The notes beneath the pieces were generated by a model. That model saw only the letters and a list, made by a program, of their open reading frames with translations. It did not search any database and had not been told where the DNA came from. Source: Sphingomonas sp. Leaf32 (GTDB taxonomy: Bacteria > Pseudomonadota > Alphaproteobacteria > Sphingomonadales > Sphingomonadaceae). Taken from it: DNA of 64,000 nt. Shown one piece after another: positions 8,862 to 18,046 of the stretch; position 1 is the stretch's first letter; each line of letters begins with the position of its first letter. The stretch spans positions 124,001 to 188,000 of the forward strand of contig NZ_LMLA01000011.1 of NCBI RefSeq assembly GCF_001421765.1, given 5' to 3'. A program made the translations under genes and the position numbers.

Positions 8862-8964
8862 CCCGACACGAAATTGGTGGTTAACGCGCTTTTCGGCACG
8901 TCTTGTCATCGCCATATCCATCGGGCCATTCTACGGATGATCGTCCCGACCGCAGGAGCAATGG

Positions 8965-9726
8965 GTGACCGCGCCGTTTCGATTTCCCCGCTTCTTCGTC
9001 ACCTCGCCCGCGCCCTGCCCCTATCTGCCGGGGCGGCAGGAGCGGAAGGTGTTCACCGAACTGAGCGGTGACAATGCCGACGAGCTGAACGAGGCGCTCG
9101 GCCGGATCGGTTTCCGCCGCAGCCAGTCGGTCGCCTATCGCCCCAGCTGCGTCGGGTGCAGCGCCTGCGTGTCGGTCCGCGTCGTCGCCAGCGACTTTTC
9201 GATGAACGCGACGCAGCGCAAGCTGATGCGCCGTCATGCCGACCTCGACATTCGCGCGTGCAAGCCCTGGGCGACCGACGAACAATTCCGCCTGCTGCGT
9301 CGCTACCTGACCGCGCGCCACCCCGGCGGCGGCATGACCGCGATGGACGAATCGGACTTCGCCGACATGGTGGAGCATTCGCCGGTCACGTCTTGGGTCA
9401 TCGAATATCGCCTGCCCGCCGTCGATGGCGTACCCGGCCGGCTGGTCGGCGCGTGCATCACCGACGAACAGGCCGATGGGCTGTCGATGGTGTACAGCTT
9501 CTTCGAAACCGACGACGACAGCCGCCCGGGCCTGGGCAACTTCATCATCCTCGACCATATCCGCCGCGCCCGCGCCGGCGGCCTGCCGCACGTCTATCTC
9601 GGCTATTGGGTACAGGGGTCGCCGCGCATGGCGTACAAGACCCGCTATCGTCCGCTGGAAGTGCTGGGGCCGGCCGGCTGGACACTGCTCGACGACACCG
9701 CCTCCCGCGCAACCGTCCCGGCGTGA
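8965..9726 (+). CDS. bpt: Aspartate/glutamate leucyltransferase (N-end rule, Bpt)
   Basis: 253 residues with the Bpt/ATE layout: N-terminal [23 protein letters not shown], cysteine motif [16 protein letters not shown], and C-terminal [12 protein letters not shown] with [22 protein letters not shown]. The enzyme transfers Leu from Leu-tRNA to N-terminal Asp or Glu of proteins, marking them for ClpS/ClpAP degradation. The start is GTG 8965 with AGGAG seven to eight bases upstream; an ATG at 8961 is out of frame. The following small gene overlaps the stop (GTGA). Confidence 0.93.
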   Translation: MTAPFRFPRFFVTSPAPCPYLPGRQERKVFTELSGDNADELNEALGRIGFRRSQSVAYRPSCVGCSACVSVRVVASDFSMNATQRKLMRRHADLDIRACKPWATDEQFRLLRRYLTARHPGGGMTAMDESDFADMVEHSPVTSWVIEYRLPAVDGVPGRLVGACITDEQADGLSMVYSFFETDDDSRPGLGNFIILDHIRRARAGGLPHVYLGYWVQGSPRMAYKTRYRPLEVLGPAGWTLLDDTASRATVPA

Positions 9727-10127
9727 CGGCCGCGCTGCTCGCCCTCCTGCTCGCGGTTCAGCCGTCGGCCGGACTGGAACAGCGCCGCGCGACCATCCTT
9801 CAGTTCGAAATCCGCCTCGCCGCCGGCCTGTCGCCCGCCGAACAGGCCGCCGCGACCGAAGTCTTCGCCGCCGACACCCGCACCATCCGCCGCTGTGCCG
9901 ATGCGGTGGCGATCGCCGCGCGGTACAAGGAACAGCGGCGATTCTCCGGATCGATCACGCAGCGCCGCAACGCCGCCTTCGCCGCGATCCCGATCGAACT
10001 GCGTCGCGAACTGGATAAGGTGCCGACCGGCCACGCCACGCGGGTCTTCGGATCGGCCGACGTCCGCCGCGTGCTGATCGCGTGCTCCGTGCCGCAGGTT
10101 CCAGCGGCCCGGCCGGGTATGGTCTGA
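9723..10127 (+). CDS. Small exported protein of unknown function
   Basis: 134 residues from GTG 9723, which overlaps the bpt stop in GTGA. A hydrophobic start ([16 protein letters not shown]) looks like a short signal peptide. The rest is Ala/Arg-rich and probably helical ([34 protein letters not shown]), with a conserved-looking pair of cysteines. No family was recognised. Coupling to bpt supports it as real, but the frame is GC-rich and could be spurious. Confidence 0.55.
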   Translation: MTAALLALLLAVQPSAGLEQRRATILQFEIRLAAGLSPAEQAAATEVFAADTRTIRRCADAVAIAARYKEQRRFSGSITQRRNAAFAAIPIELRRELDKVPTGHATRVFGSADVRRVLIACSVPQVPAARPGMV

Positions 10128-10142
10128 AAACGCACCCCGTAA

Positions 10143-10418
10143 CGTCGCCCAGCAAAGGCTGGGGCATCCGGCAGTTCCTGTCCCGCATTGTAACCAGGCC
10201 GTATCGACATTCACCGGTCTATCGTCACCCCGGACTTGTTCCGGGGTCCACGGCGCGGCGATCGGTGCAGGCAACGCTTCTCAAGACAGCGCGAGGGGCG
10301 AAGTGAACCTCGGCACAGGTCCGGGGGTGACGAAGGAATTGTACGTCGCTCGGCGATCGCCCTCGAATTGGCAGAATGTCGATCGGCCCGAGAAATTCCA
10401 GCCTGCGCCGGGATGACG
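10143..10418. repeat. Composite repeat: family D arms with a family C copy between them
   Basis: Left D-type arm cgtcgcccagcaaaggctgg (10143-10162) and right D-type arm ccagcctgcgccgggatgacg (from 10398) are separated by a family C copy (cgtcaccccggacttgttcc from 10223; gtccgggggtgacg to 10332). In the intact D copy at 61925-62007 the arms are only about 40 bases apart, which suggests that the C element sits inside a D element. With the B copy at 10458-10553 it fills the 10128-10671 gap; no coding sequence was found there. Confidence 0.6.
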
Positions 10419-10457
10419 TATGTGTCGAACGCAGAGGAGCTATCCCCAGCCCCCCTC

Positions 10458-10553
10458 CGTCATTCCCGCGAAGGCGGGAATCCATTCCCGCCGACGTCGC
10501 GGCTAGAATCGAACCGGCAGAGCATATGGCCTCCCGCCTTCGCGGGAGTGACG
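10458..10553. repeat. Dispersed inverted repeat, family B, copy 2
   Basis: Left arm cgtcattcccgcgaaggcgg from 10458; right arm ctcccgccttcgcgggagtg then acg, ending at 10553. Same length (96 bases) and the same agcatatgg just before the right arm as the other B copies. The right arm carries substitutions relative to copy 1. Confidence 0.8.
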
Positions 10554-10589
10554 ATTCCGGCGAGTGATGCCCCCAGCAACCACCAACAC

Positions 10590-10626
10590 GAACAGGCACC
10601 CGACCCATGGGGCCGGATGCCTGTTC
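10590..10626 (-). terminator. Hairpin downstream of the L36 gene
   Basis: gaacaggca (10590-10598) and tgcctgttc (10618-10626) form a perfect 9-base stem. It lies 45 bases beyond the stop of the minus-strand L36 gene. There is no clear U-run, so factor-independent termination is only possible, not certain. Confidence 0.45.
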
Positions 10627-10671
10627 GAAACCAGTCACCGGGCGGACCGCATGGCCCCGCCCGACGCCGAA

Positions 10672-10797
10672 TCAGCCCTGGCGGGCCTTGAAGCGGCGGT
10701 TGGTCTTGTTGATGACATAGATGCGCCCACGACGACGGATCACGCGGTTGTCCCGGTGACGATCCTTGAGCGACTTCAGCGAATTGACGATCTTCAT
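10672..10797 (-). CDS. ykgO: 50S ribosomal protein L36, zinc-free (YkgO-type)
   Basis: 41 residues: [20 protein letters not shown] and onward, ending [12 protein letters not shown]. This is the L36 fold with a C-terminal extension and without the Cys-x2-Cys...Cys-x4-His zinc ribbon of classical RpmJ; it contains no cysteine. It is a structural component of the 50S subunit. It stands alone, not in the spc operon. The annotated-length frame is open far upstream, but ATG 10797 gives the correct protein. Confidence 0.93.
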   Translation of the reverse strand: MKIVNSLKSLKDRHRDNRVIRRRGRIYVINKTNRRFKARQG

Positions 10798-10985
10798 GGG
10801 AACGGCTCTCAAACGGCAAAGAGGCCGCTCGCACGGCCGGAAAAGAGGCGTCCAGCTATCGCCGCGCGCCCGCTTCGTCAAGATACAACCGCCCGCTCCG
10901 TTCGAAACACCAGCGCAATGAACCCAACTCCTGCTATCGCGCGTTGGGCGGATTGATGAACCGTGGCAGTTTCGGGATGGATGGC

Positions 10986-11600
10986 ATGAACAAGATCTGG
11001 GGTATCGGACTGGCGGCGACAGCCGCATTGCTGGCGAGCGGGTGCACCACCGCCGGATCGCGCATCGCGCCGGTCGACGTCACCCGCTTCCACCTGAACC
11101 AGCCGATCGCCAAGGGCAGCTTCTCGATCGAGCCGGTGCAGACCAACATGTCGGCCACCCCGGAATTCCAGACCTACGGCAATGCCGTCGCGCGTGAACT
11201 GGAAAAGATCGGCTTCACCCGCGCGGGCACCCAGCCGTCCGACCTGATCGTCGGCGTCGCCTTTACGCGCGGGACCAAGGGCTTCGTCGAAAAGCGCCCG
11301 CCGGTATCGATCGGCATCGGCGCGGGCGGCGGTGGCGGCGGCTGGCGCGGGGGCGGCATCGGGCTGGGCGGCGGCGTGGGCTTCGGCCTGGGCGGCGGAC
11401 AGCGGGAGGTGATCGGCACCGAACTGGCGGTCCAGATTCGCCGTCGCGCCGACGCCACGACTATCTGGGAAGGCCGCGCCGTCACCGATTCGCTGGAAAA
11501 TACGCCGGGCGCGCAGCCGGTGTTCCAGGCAGATCGACTGGCGAACGCGCTGTTCCGGAACTTCCCAGGCGAGTCGGGAATCACTACGACGGTGAAATGA
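10986..11600 (+). CDS. DUF4136-type lipoprotein
   Basis: 204 residues from ATG 10986. Signal peptide [15 protein letters not shown] and lipobox LASGC (acylated Cys about residue 19). The body has the DUF4136 pattern: [49 protein letters not shown], then a Gly-rich loop ([19 protein letters not shown]), [17 protein letters not shown] and FRNFPGESG near the C terminus. Function of the family is unknown; it should sit in the outer or inner membrane facing the periplasm. ATG 10977, 10956 or 10944 are alternative starts but would put charged residues before the signal peptide. The M14 gene overlaps its end. Confidence 0.85.
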   Translation: MNKIWGIGLAATAALLASGCTTAGSRIAPVDVTRFHLNQPIAKGSFSIEPVQTNMSATPEFQTYGNAVARELEKIGFTRAGTQPSDLIVGVAFTRGTKGFVEKRPPVSIGIGAGGGGGGWRGGGIGLGGGVGFGLGGGQREVIGTELAVQIRRRADATTIWEGRAVTDSLENTPGAQPVFQADRLANALFRNFPGESGITTTVK

Positions 11601-12709
11601 GCATCACCATCAACGCCGCGTTCGACAGCGGCAACATCCGCGTCGTCGCCATACAAGGCGATGTGATCTACCTCGAGATCGTGGCCGATCACCAGTCCGA
11701 CTTCTATCAGTGGTTCCACTTCCGCGTCGCCGGGGCGCGGGGGCGGACGCTGACGTTCCGCATCGTCAATGCCGGCGGCTCGGCCTATGCCTTTGGCTGG
11801 CCGGGCTATCGCACCCGCATGAGTATCGATCGGAACGCATGGCGGCAGGTCGATACCGACTATGGCGATGGCGTGCTGACCTTCACCGCGACGATCGACA
11901 CCGAACTCGCCTGGTTCGCCTATTTCGCACCCTATACGCTGGAGCGCCACGACGACCTGATCGCGCGCATCGCCGCGCGGCCGGGCGTCGCCCATCGCGA
12001 ACTGGGCCAGACGCTGGATGGCCGCGCGATCGACTATCTGACGCTCGGCAATGGCCCGTTGCAGGTCTGGGCCTATGCCCGCCAGCATCCCGGCGAATCG
12101 ATGTGCGAATGGTTCATGGAGGGGCTGCTCGAAAAGCTGACCGATCCGAACGACGCGCTCGCCGCCGATCTGCGCGACCGCATGACCTTCCACTGCGTGC
12201 CCAATATGAACCCGGACGGCTCGTATCGCGGCCATCTGCGCACGAATGCCGCCGGGGTGAACCTCAACCGCGAATGGCACGCACCGACGGCGGAGCGCAG
12301 CCCCGAAGTGTTGTGCGTGCGAAACCGCATGGACGAAACCGGCGTCGACATCGCCATCGACGTCCATGGCGACGAAGCCATCCCCGCCAACTTCATCGCC
12401 GGTTACGAAGGCATTCCCAACTGGACCGACGAGCACGGCGCGCGCTTCACCGCGTTCGGCGCGGCATGGGCGGCAGCCACGCCGGATTTCCAGACGAAGC
12501 TCGGCTATCCGGTATCGGCCCCCGGTCAGGCGAACCTGTCGATGTCGACCAACCAGCTCGCCAACCGCTTCGGCGCGCTCGGCATGACGCTGGAAATGCC
12601 GTTCAAGGATCACGACGCCAACCCCGACCCGGAATATGGCTGGTCGCCCGAACGCTCGAAGACGCTGGCGCATAGCTGGCTGGAGGTATTGGCGGACTTC
12701 ACGCGTTGA
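11597..12709 (+). CDS. M14-family zinc carboxypeptidase (cytosolic carboxypeptidase-like)
   Basis: 370 residues. The N-terminal beta domain (about 1-120; WFHFRVAGARGRTLTFRIVNAGG) is that found before cytosolic-type M14 peptidases. The catalytic domain shows the zinc ligands H164 and E167 in ARQHPGES and H257 in DVHGDE, the NPDGSYRGHLRTNAAGVNLNR stretch split across residues near 215-235, and the catalytic Glu in TLEMPFKDHD. No signal peptide, so a cytoplasmic role is expected. Known relatives trim C-terminal residues (for example glutamates) from proteins or peptides; the substrate here is unknown. Starts by ATGA overlap with the lipoprotein gene and ends by TTGA overlap with the next gene. 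Confidence 0.9.
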   Translation: MSITINAAFDSGNIRVVAIQGDVIYLEIVADHQSDFYQWFHFRVAGARGRTLTFRIVNAGGSAYAFGWPGYRTRMSIDRNAWRQVDTDYGDGVLTFTATIDTELAWFAYFAPYTLERHDDLIARIAARPGVAHRELGQTLDGRAIDYLTLGNGPLQVWAYARQHPGESMCEWFMEGLLEKLTDPNDALAADLRDRMTFHCVPNMNPDGSYRGHLRTNAAGVNLNREWHAPTAERSPEVLCVRNRMDETGVDIAIDVHGDEAIPANFIAGYEGIPNWTDEHGARFTAFGAAWAAATPDFQTKLGYPVSAPGQANLSMSTNQLANRFGALGMTLEMPFKDHDANPDPEYGWSPERSKTLAHSWLEVLADFTR

Positions 12710-13194
12710 CCCTTCCGGTCCTGCGCGTCGACGATCCGGCCGCGCCGCATGTCGCCGACCTGCTCGCCTTTCATCTGAAGGAGTTGCGCGGCGAAATGGC
12801 GGAGTTCGCCTTCGCGCTCGACGCCACCGGCCTGTCGCAACCCGGCGTCACTTTCTGGACGGCATGGGTCGGTGGCGCGCTGGCCGGCTTCGTCGCGTTG
12901 AAGGAGATTGGGAACGGCAGCGGCGAACTCAAATCGATGCGCGCCGCCCCGGAGATGCGCGGCAAGGGCATTGGCCGCGCCTTGCTCGACCATGTGATCG
13001 CCGAAGCGAGGCAGCGTGGCCTGTCCCGGATCAACCTCGAAACCGGTACGGCGGCGTTGCACCACCCCGCCGTATCGCTCTATCGCAGCGCCGGCTTCGT
13101 TGATTGCGGACCGTTCGGCACGTATCGCCCCAGCCCGTACAACCAGTTCATGACCCTATCGCTCGAGGAGACATCATGCCCACGCTCGTCCTGA
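12706..13194 (+). CDS. GNAT family N-acetyltransferase
   Basis: 162 residues from TTG 12706, which shares TTGA with the preceding stop. GNAT features: [51 protein letters not shown] (acetyl-CoA loop RGKGIG), [32 protein letters not shown] near the C terminus. The pattern resembles YafP/ElaA-type small-molecule or protein acetyltransferases; substrate unknown. Its last 19 bases overlap the gpmA start. Confidence 0.85.
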   Translation: MTLPVLRVDDPAAPHVADLLAFHLKELRGEMAEFAFALDATGLSQPGVTFWTAWVGGALAGFVALKEIGNGSGELKSMRAAPEMRGKGIGRALLDHVIAEARQRGLSRINLETGTAALHHPAVSLYRSAGFVDCGPFGTYRPSPYNQFMTLSLEETSCPRSS

Positions 13195-13862
13195 TCCGCC
13201 ACGGCCAATCGGCCTGGAACCTCGAAAACCGCTTCACCGGCTGGTGGGACGTGAACCTGACCGGGCAGGGCGAGGCAGAGGCGAAGGCGGCGGGCGAGCT
13301 GCTGGCCGCCAAGGGTCACGACTTCGACCAGTGCTTCACCAGTTTCCAGACCCGCGCGATCAAGACGCTCAACATCGCACTGGAATCGATGGGCCGCCTG
13401 TGGCTGCCGGTCGAAAAGGACTGGCGCCTGAACGAACGCCATTATGGCGGGCTGACCGGCCTCGACAAGGCGGAGACGGCGGCGAAGCATGGCGACGAGC
13501 AGGTCAAGATCTGGCGCCGCAGCTTCGACGTGCCGCCGCCGCTGCCCGAAGCGGACAGCCCGTGGGACCTGTCGGCCGACCGCCGCTATGCGGGCATCGA
13601 CATCCCGCAGACCGAAAGCCTGAAGGACACGATCGATCGCGTCCTCCCTTATTGGGAAAGCCGCATCGCGCCCGAACTGAAGGCGGGCAAGCGCGTGCTG
13701 ATCTCCGCCCACGGCAACTCGCTGCGCGCGCTGGTGAAGCATCTGTCGGGCATTCCGGATGACGAGATTACTGGCCTCGAAATCCCGACCGGCCAGCCGA
13801 TCGTCTATGAACTGGCCGACGACCTGACGCCGACCGATCGATACTATCTGAACGAGCGGTAA
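13176..13862 (+). CDS. gpmA: 2,3-bisphosphoglycerate-dependent phosphoglycerate mutase
   Basis: 228 residues, typical length. Converts 3-phosphoglycerate to 2-phosphoglycerate in glycolysis. Catalytic His in [12 protein letters not shown], then [13 protein letters not shown], the general acid Glu in [16 protein letters not shown], and the second His in [17 protein letters not shown]. Start ATG 13176 has GGAG seven bases upstream, inside the end of the GNAT gene. Last gene of the lipoprotein-M14-GNAT-gpmA run. Confidence 0.96.
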   Translation: MPTLVLIRHGQSAWNLENRFTGWWDVNLTGQGEAEAKAAGELLAAKGHDFDQCFTSFQTRAIKTLNIALESMGRLWLPVEKDWRLNERHYGGLTGLDKAETAAKHGDEQVKIWRRSFDVPPPLPEADSPWDLSADRRYAGIDIPQTESLKDTIDRVLPYWESRIAPELKAGKRVLISAHGNSLRALVKHLSGIPDDEITGLEIPTGQPIVYELADDLTPTDRYYLNER

Positions 13863-13936
13863 GCAGGCGCCCCCCGCCCCCCGTCGTGGCCGGGAGGGAT
13901 GCAGCACCGCGTATCCCTGCACAAACGCCCCCCATC

Positions 13937-14046
13937 CGTTCGTGCTGAGTAGGGATTGAGCTTGTCGAAAGCCCGTATCGAAGCACCCTTGGCGTTCCTT
14001 CGATACGGGCTTTCGACAAGCTCAGCGGCACCTCAGGACGAACGGG
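13937..14046. repeat. Dispersed inverted repeat, family A, copy 2 (best preserved)
   Basis: Perfect 27-base arms: 13957-13983 (tgagcttgtcgaaagcccg to gaag) and 13998-14024, separated by a 14-base loop. Flanks cgttcgtgctgag and cctcaggacgaacgg extend the symmetry. It sits after gpmA in the 13863-14335 gap. The rest of that gap (14047-14335) has no gene I can support and presumably carries the purE promoter; a TTGACA lies at 14181-14186. Confidence 0.85.
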
Positions 14047-14335
14047 TTTAAGAAAGCTCCATCCTACCTTCTGACCCCACCCGTTTGCTTCGAGCGAAGG
14101 GGGATAAGGAAACAAACCCCTTTCCTACACGCCCCACCCTCGGCAAACTCCCCGCCGGCCCCACCCCCGGCCAGCGCTCTTTGACACCACCGCCACACCC
14201 ACCGCGCAAACAACGCGCAAGTGTGAACTTCGTGAACTTTGGCGTCTGAATATGCCCGTACGGCATCCTTCCGCTTGCCCTGTTCCCACCCCTTCCCTAA
14301 GCAGCGCGCTTCCCCAAAAGCGTTACGGGCATAGC

Positions 14336-14821
14336 ATGAACGACGTGACCCTGGTCGGCATCATCATGGGCAGCACCTCCGACTGGGACACGATGGCGCA
14401 CGCCGCCGACGTGCTGACCAAACTCGGCGTTCCCCATGAAACCAAGGTAGTATCGGCCCACCGCACGCCCGCCCGTCTGGTCGAATACGCGACCGGCGCG
14501 GTGGCACGCGGGCTGAAGGTCGTGATCGCCGGCGCGGGCGGTGCCGCCCACCTCCCCGGCATGGTCGCGTCGATGACCCGCCTGCCCGTGCTGGGCGTTC
14601 CCGTCGAATCGAAGGCGCTGAAGGGCATGGATAGCCTGCTCTCGATCGTGCAGATGCCCGGCGGCGTGCCGGTCGGCACGCTGGCGATCGGCAAGGCGGG
14701 GGCGATCAACGCCGGCTTGCTCGCCGCGTCGATCCTCGCGACGCACGACGAAGCGCTGGCCGAGCGGCTTGACGCATGGCGCGCGGCGCAGACCGATGGC
14801 GTGGCGATCGACCCGCAATGA
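14336..14821 (+). CDS. purE: N5-carboxyaminoimidazole ribonucleotide mutase
   Basis: 161 residues, class I PurE. Rearranges N5-CAIR to CAIR in purine synthesis. Motifs: [69 protein letters not shown] (in two pieces), and [21 protein letters not shown] 14336 gives the normal N terminus. Overlaps purK by ATGA, the usual purEK arrangement. Confidence 0.96.
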   Translation: MNDVTLVGIIMGSTSDWDTMAHAADVLTKLGVPHETKVVSAHRTPARLVEYATGAVARGLKVVIAGAGGAAHLPGMVASMTRLPVLGVPVESKALKGMDSLLSIVQMPGGVPVGTLAIGKAGAINAGLLAASILATHDEALAERLDAWRAAQTDGVAIDPQ

Positions 14822-15876
14822 CCGCACTGCCCCCCGGTTCCACCATCGGCATCATCGGGTCGGGCCAGCTCGGCCGGATGATCGGCGTCGCCGCCGCGCA
14901 GCTCGGCTATCGCATCCATGTCTATGCCCCCGACAGCGGCCCGGCCAACGACATCGCCTTCGCCCACAGCCGTGGCGCGTACGACGATGTGGCGGCGCTG
15001 AAGGCATTCGCCGCGCAGGTCGACGTGGTGACCTACGAATTCGAAAATATCGCCGCCGCCCCGATCGAGGCGCTGGGCGACAAGGTCCGCCCCTCCGCCC
15101 GCTCGCTCGGCATCGCGCAGGACCGGGTCCGCGAGAAACGCTTCGTCGAGGGACTGGGCGGCCGCCCGGCGCGCTGGGCGGAGGTCACCGACCGCGCCGC
15201 GTTGGACGAAGCGATCGCGACGGTCGGCTGCCCGGCGGTGCTCAAGACCACCCGCTTCGGCTATGACGGCAAGGGCCAGGCGCGCCTGATGTCAGCAGCC
15301 GATGCCGACGTCGCATGGGCAACGATCGGCGGCGGCCCGGCGATCCTCGAGGCGTTTGTCGACTTCGAGGACGAATTCTCGGTCGTCCTGGCGCGCGGCA
15401 TTGACGGCGCGGTCGTGACCTATCCGACGCCGAAGAACGTCCACAAGGCCGGCATCCTCGACACTTCCACCGTCCCCGCCCCCGCGATCGAACCATGGCG
15501 GGCGGAGGCCGAGGCACTGGCGGCCAAGGTCGCCGAGGCGCTCGACCATGTCGGCGTCCTGACGCTCGAATTCTTCTGTGGGCGGGACGGCGCGGTGTTC
15601 AACGAAATGGCCCCGCGCGTCCATAATTCGGGCCATTGGACGATCGAGGGCAGCGAAACCTCGCAGTTCGAAAACCATGTCCGCGCGGTGCTCGGCCTGC
15701 CACTCGGCGGCGTCGGGATGACGGCGGCGCGGGTCGAAATGACCAACCTGATCGGCGACGATGTCGACCAGTGGCCGGCGCTGCTCGCGGAGACCGGTGC
15801 CCATCTCCACCTCTACGGCAAGCACGAAGCCCGCCCCGGCCGTAAGATGGGCCACGTGACCCGGGTGGAACGCTAA
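14818..15876 (+). CDS. purK: N5-carboxyaminoimidazole ribonucleotide synthase
   Basis: 352 residues, ATP-grasp enzyme making N5-CAIR from AIR, bicarbonate and ATP. N-terminal nucleotide-like fold [25 protein letters not shown]-grasp signatures [59 protein letters not shown] in succession, and KMGHVTRV at the C terminus. Co-translated with purE. Confidence 0.96.
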   Translation: MTALPPGSTIGIIGSGQLGRMIGVAAAQLGYRIHVYAPDSGPANDIAFAHSRGAYDDVAALKAFAAQVDVVTYEFENIAAAPIEALGDKVRPSARSLGIAQDRVREKRFVEGLGGRPARWAEVTDRAALDEAIATVGCPAVLKTTRFGYDGKGQARLMSAADADVAWATIGGGPAILEAFVDFEDEFSVVLARGIDGAVVTYPTPKNVHKAGILDTSTVPAPAIEPWRAEAEALAAKVAEALDHVGVLTLEFFCGRDGAVFNEMAPRVHNSGHWTIEGSETSQFENHVRAVLGLPLGGVGMTAARVEMTNLIGDDVDQWPALLAETGAHLHLYGKHEARPGRKMGHVTRVER

Positions 15877-15894
15877 AGATCCTCCCTGGTACGG

Positions 15895-15913
15895 GGAGGG
15901 GTATTACCCCTCC
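15895..15913. terminator. Short hairpin between convergent purK and S9 peptidase genes
   Basis: ggaggggt-att-acccctcc is a perfect 8-base stem with a 3-base loop. It overlaps the stop codon of the minus-strand peptidase. No U-run is present on either side, so its role as a bidirectional terminator is tentative. Confidence 0.4.
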
Positions 15914-17961
15914 ACCCCCAGCTGCCACAGCACGAACGCCATCTCCTCGGCGGCTTCCTTCAGGCTCTCCCACCGGCCCGACTTGCCGCCATGCCCCGCG
16001 CCCATATTGGTCTTGAGCAGCAGCACATTGTCGTCGGTCTTGGTCGCCCGCAGCCGGGCCGCCCATTTGGCCGGCTCCCAATAGGTCACGCGCGGATCGT
16101 TCAGCCCGCCCGAGATGAACACCGGCGGATAGGCCTGCGCGGTCACATTATCATAGGGCGAGTAGGACGCGATCAGCTCGAACGCCGCCTTGTCCTCGAT
16201 CGGGTTACCCCATTCGGGCCACTCGCCCGGCGTCAGCGGCAGGCTGTCGTCGAGCATCGTGTTCAGCACGTCGACGAACGGCACGCTGGCGACGACCGCG
16301 CCCCACAGTTCGGGGTCGGAATTCATCACCGCCCCCATCAGCTCGCCGCCCGCCGACCCGCCGGCGATGGCGATCTTGCCCTCGGCAGTGAAACCCAGCT
16401 CGATCAGCCCCTTCGCCACGTCGACGAAGTCGTTGAAGGTGTTGGTCCGCTTGTCGAGCTTGCCGTCCAGATACCATTGCTGGCCCAGATCGTCGCCGCC
16501 CCGGATATGGGCGATGGCGAACGCCATGCCCCGGTCGAGGAACGACATGCGGCTGGTCGAGAAACCCGGCGGGATCGCATAGCCATAGGCGCCATAGCTA
16601 TAGAGATAGAGCTTGCCGGTCCCGTCGCGCGGAAAGTCCTTCGGGTAAACCACCGAACAGGGGATCGCCGTCCCGTCGCGTGCAGTGATGTGCAGCCGCT
16701 CGGTCGCGTATTTCGCCGGGTCGTAGCCCGACGGGATCGTCTGCACCTTGCGGACGGTCAGTCCGCCGCTGGCGACGTCATAGTCATAGACCGTCCCCGG
16801 CGTGACCATCGATTCATAGCCGAGCCGCAGCGTGTCGACGTCATATTCGGGATTGTCGCCCAGCCCGACGACGAAGCTCGCCTCGGGAAAGTCGATCGGC
16901 CGCGCCGGCCCGCCCGCGTAATCGTGGAGCCGGATCTGATCGAGGCCGTCCAGCCGCCCCTCGACCACGAACAGCTTCGCGAAGGTCGTGACGCCCGTCA
17001 TGTAGAAATGCGGATCGGCCGCGATCAGTTCATGCCAATCGCCCGGAGCATCGAGCGACGCCGTCGCCAGCCGGAAGTTCGGATGAGTGTCGTTGGTGTG
17101 GAGGTACAGCGTGCCGTCATGCTCCTCGACATCATATTCGACGCCTTCCTCGCGCGCCTTCACCAGCAGCGGTTCGGCGGTGGGGTCGTCGGCCGGCACC
17201 AGCCGGATCTCGCTGGTGACATGATCGCCCGCCGAGATGACGAGGAAGCGCCGCGACTGGGTTTCGCCGACCGACACGCGCCAGCCTTCATCGGCCTCGT
17301 GATACAGCTCGATATCCTGCTCCACGGGCGTGCCGATGCGGTGCAGCCGGGCATTGTCCGTCCGCCATTGCTCGTTGGCGAGGCCATAGAGGAAACCGCT
17401 CGAATCGGCGGTCCACACCAGCTCCGACAAGGTGCCCGGGATCACGTCGTCCAGCAGTTCGCCGGTGATGAGGTCCTTCACCCGCGCCTCGAACCGCTCG
17501 CCGCCATCGTCATCGATCGCATAGGCCAGCAGCCGCCCGTCGGGGCTGATCGACAGCGCGCCGAGCCGGAAATATTCCTTGCCCACGGCCAGTGCCGGTT
17601 CGTCGAGGATCAGTTCGTCCTCGCCCCCCGCGACGGGCCTGCGCCACCAGCGGCGATACTCCCCACCGGTTTCGAAATCGGACCAGTACCACCAGTCACC
17701 GTCGCGCTGCGGCACGGTGGCGTCGTCTTCCTTGATCCGGGCGCGCATCTCGGTGAACAGCGTGTCGGTCAGCGGCTGGTGCGGCGCCATCACCGCGTCG
17801 AAATAGGCGTTCTCGGCCTTCAGGTAATCGAGGACATCCGCGTCCTCGACCTTTGGATAGTTCGGGTCGCGCAGCCACGCCCAGGGATCGGACACGGTGA
17901 TCCCGTGACGGTCGTAGCTGTGGGCGCGCTGCTCGGCGATCGGCGGGATGGGCTTCGTCAT
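15904..17961 (-). CDS. ptrB: Prolyl oligopeptidase family serine peptidase (oligopeptidase B-like)
   Basis: 685 residues, matching oligopeptidase B length. N-terminal HSYDRHGITVSDPWAWLRDPNYP is the S9A entry motif; a seven-bladed propeller follows. The C-terminal alpha/beta-hydrolase domain holds the nucleophile in IAGGSAGGELMGAVMN, the Asp region in FISGGLNDPRVTYWEPAKW and the His in NMGAGHGGKSGRW. AHIRGGDDLGQQWYLDGK is also typical. It cleaves short peptides, classically after basic residues, in the cytoplasm; no signal peptide is seen. ATG 17961 chosen by alignment to the S9A start. Its divergent neighbour is another peptidase, an Xaa-Pro aminopeptidase. Confidence 0.92.
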   Translation of the reverse strand: MTKPIPPIAEQRAHSYDRHGITVSDPWAWLRDPNYPKVEDADVLDYLKAENAYFDAVMAPHQPLTDTLFTEMRARIKEDDATVPQRDGDWWYWSDFETGGEYRRWWRRPVAGGEDELILDEPALAVGKEYFRLGALSISPDGRLLAYAIDDDGGERFEARVKDLITGELLDDVIPGTLSELVWTADSSGFLYGLANEQWRTDNARLHRIGTPVEQDIELYHEADEGWRVSVGETQSRRFLVISAGDHVTSEIRLVPADDPTAEPLLVKAREEGVEYDVEEHDGTLYLHTNDTHPNFRLATASLDAPGDWHELIAADPHFYMTGVTTFAKLFVVEGRLDGLDQIRLHDYAGGPARPIDFPEASFVVGLGDNPEYDVDTLRLGYESMVTPGTVYDYDVASGGLTVRKVQTIPSGYDPAKYATERLHITARDGTAIPCSVVYPKDFPRDGTGKLYLYSYGAYGYAIPPGFSTSRMSFLDRGMAFAIAHIRGGDDLGQQWYLDGKLDKRTNTFNDFVDVAKGLIELGFTAEGKIAIAGGSAGGELMGAVMNSDPELWGAVVASVPFVDVLNTMLDDSLPLTPGEWPEWGNPIEDKAAFELIASYSPYDNVTAQAYPPVFISGGLNDPRVTYWEPAKWAARLRATKTDDNVLLLKTNMGAGHGGKSGRWESLKEAAEEMAFVLWQLGVEG

Positions 17962-18046
17962 AGCCGCCCATGTGGGACGAACGCCTGCGGAAGTCGAGCG
18001 AGCTTGTGGCTTTTGCCCGATCGTTCCGGCTGATACGAGCGATGCC

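Noticed and set aside
8879..8900. ttaacgcgcttttcgg considered as a CtrA box upstream of bpt
   Set aside because: Only one TTAA half is present; the second half at the N7 spacing reads TTCG.
10236..10691. Several short frames in the 10.1-10.7 kb gap
   Set aside because: They are translations of the C, D and B repeats; no ribosome sites or family features.
15991..18033. 680-residue plus-strand open frame antisense to the S9 peptidase
   Set aside because: Overlaps completely a gene with intact catalytic motifs; no independent start context.
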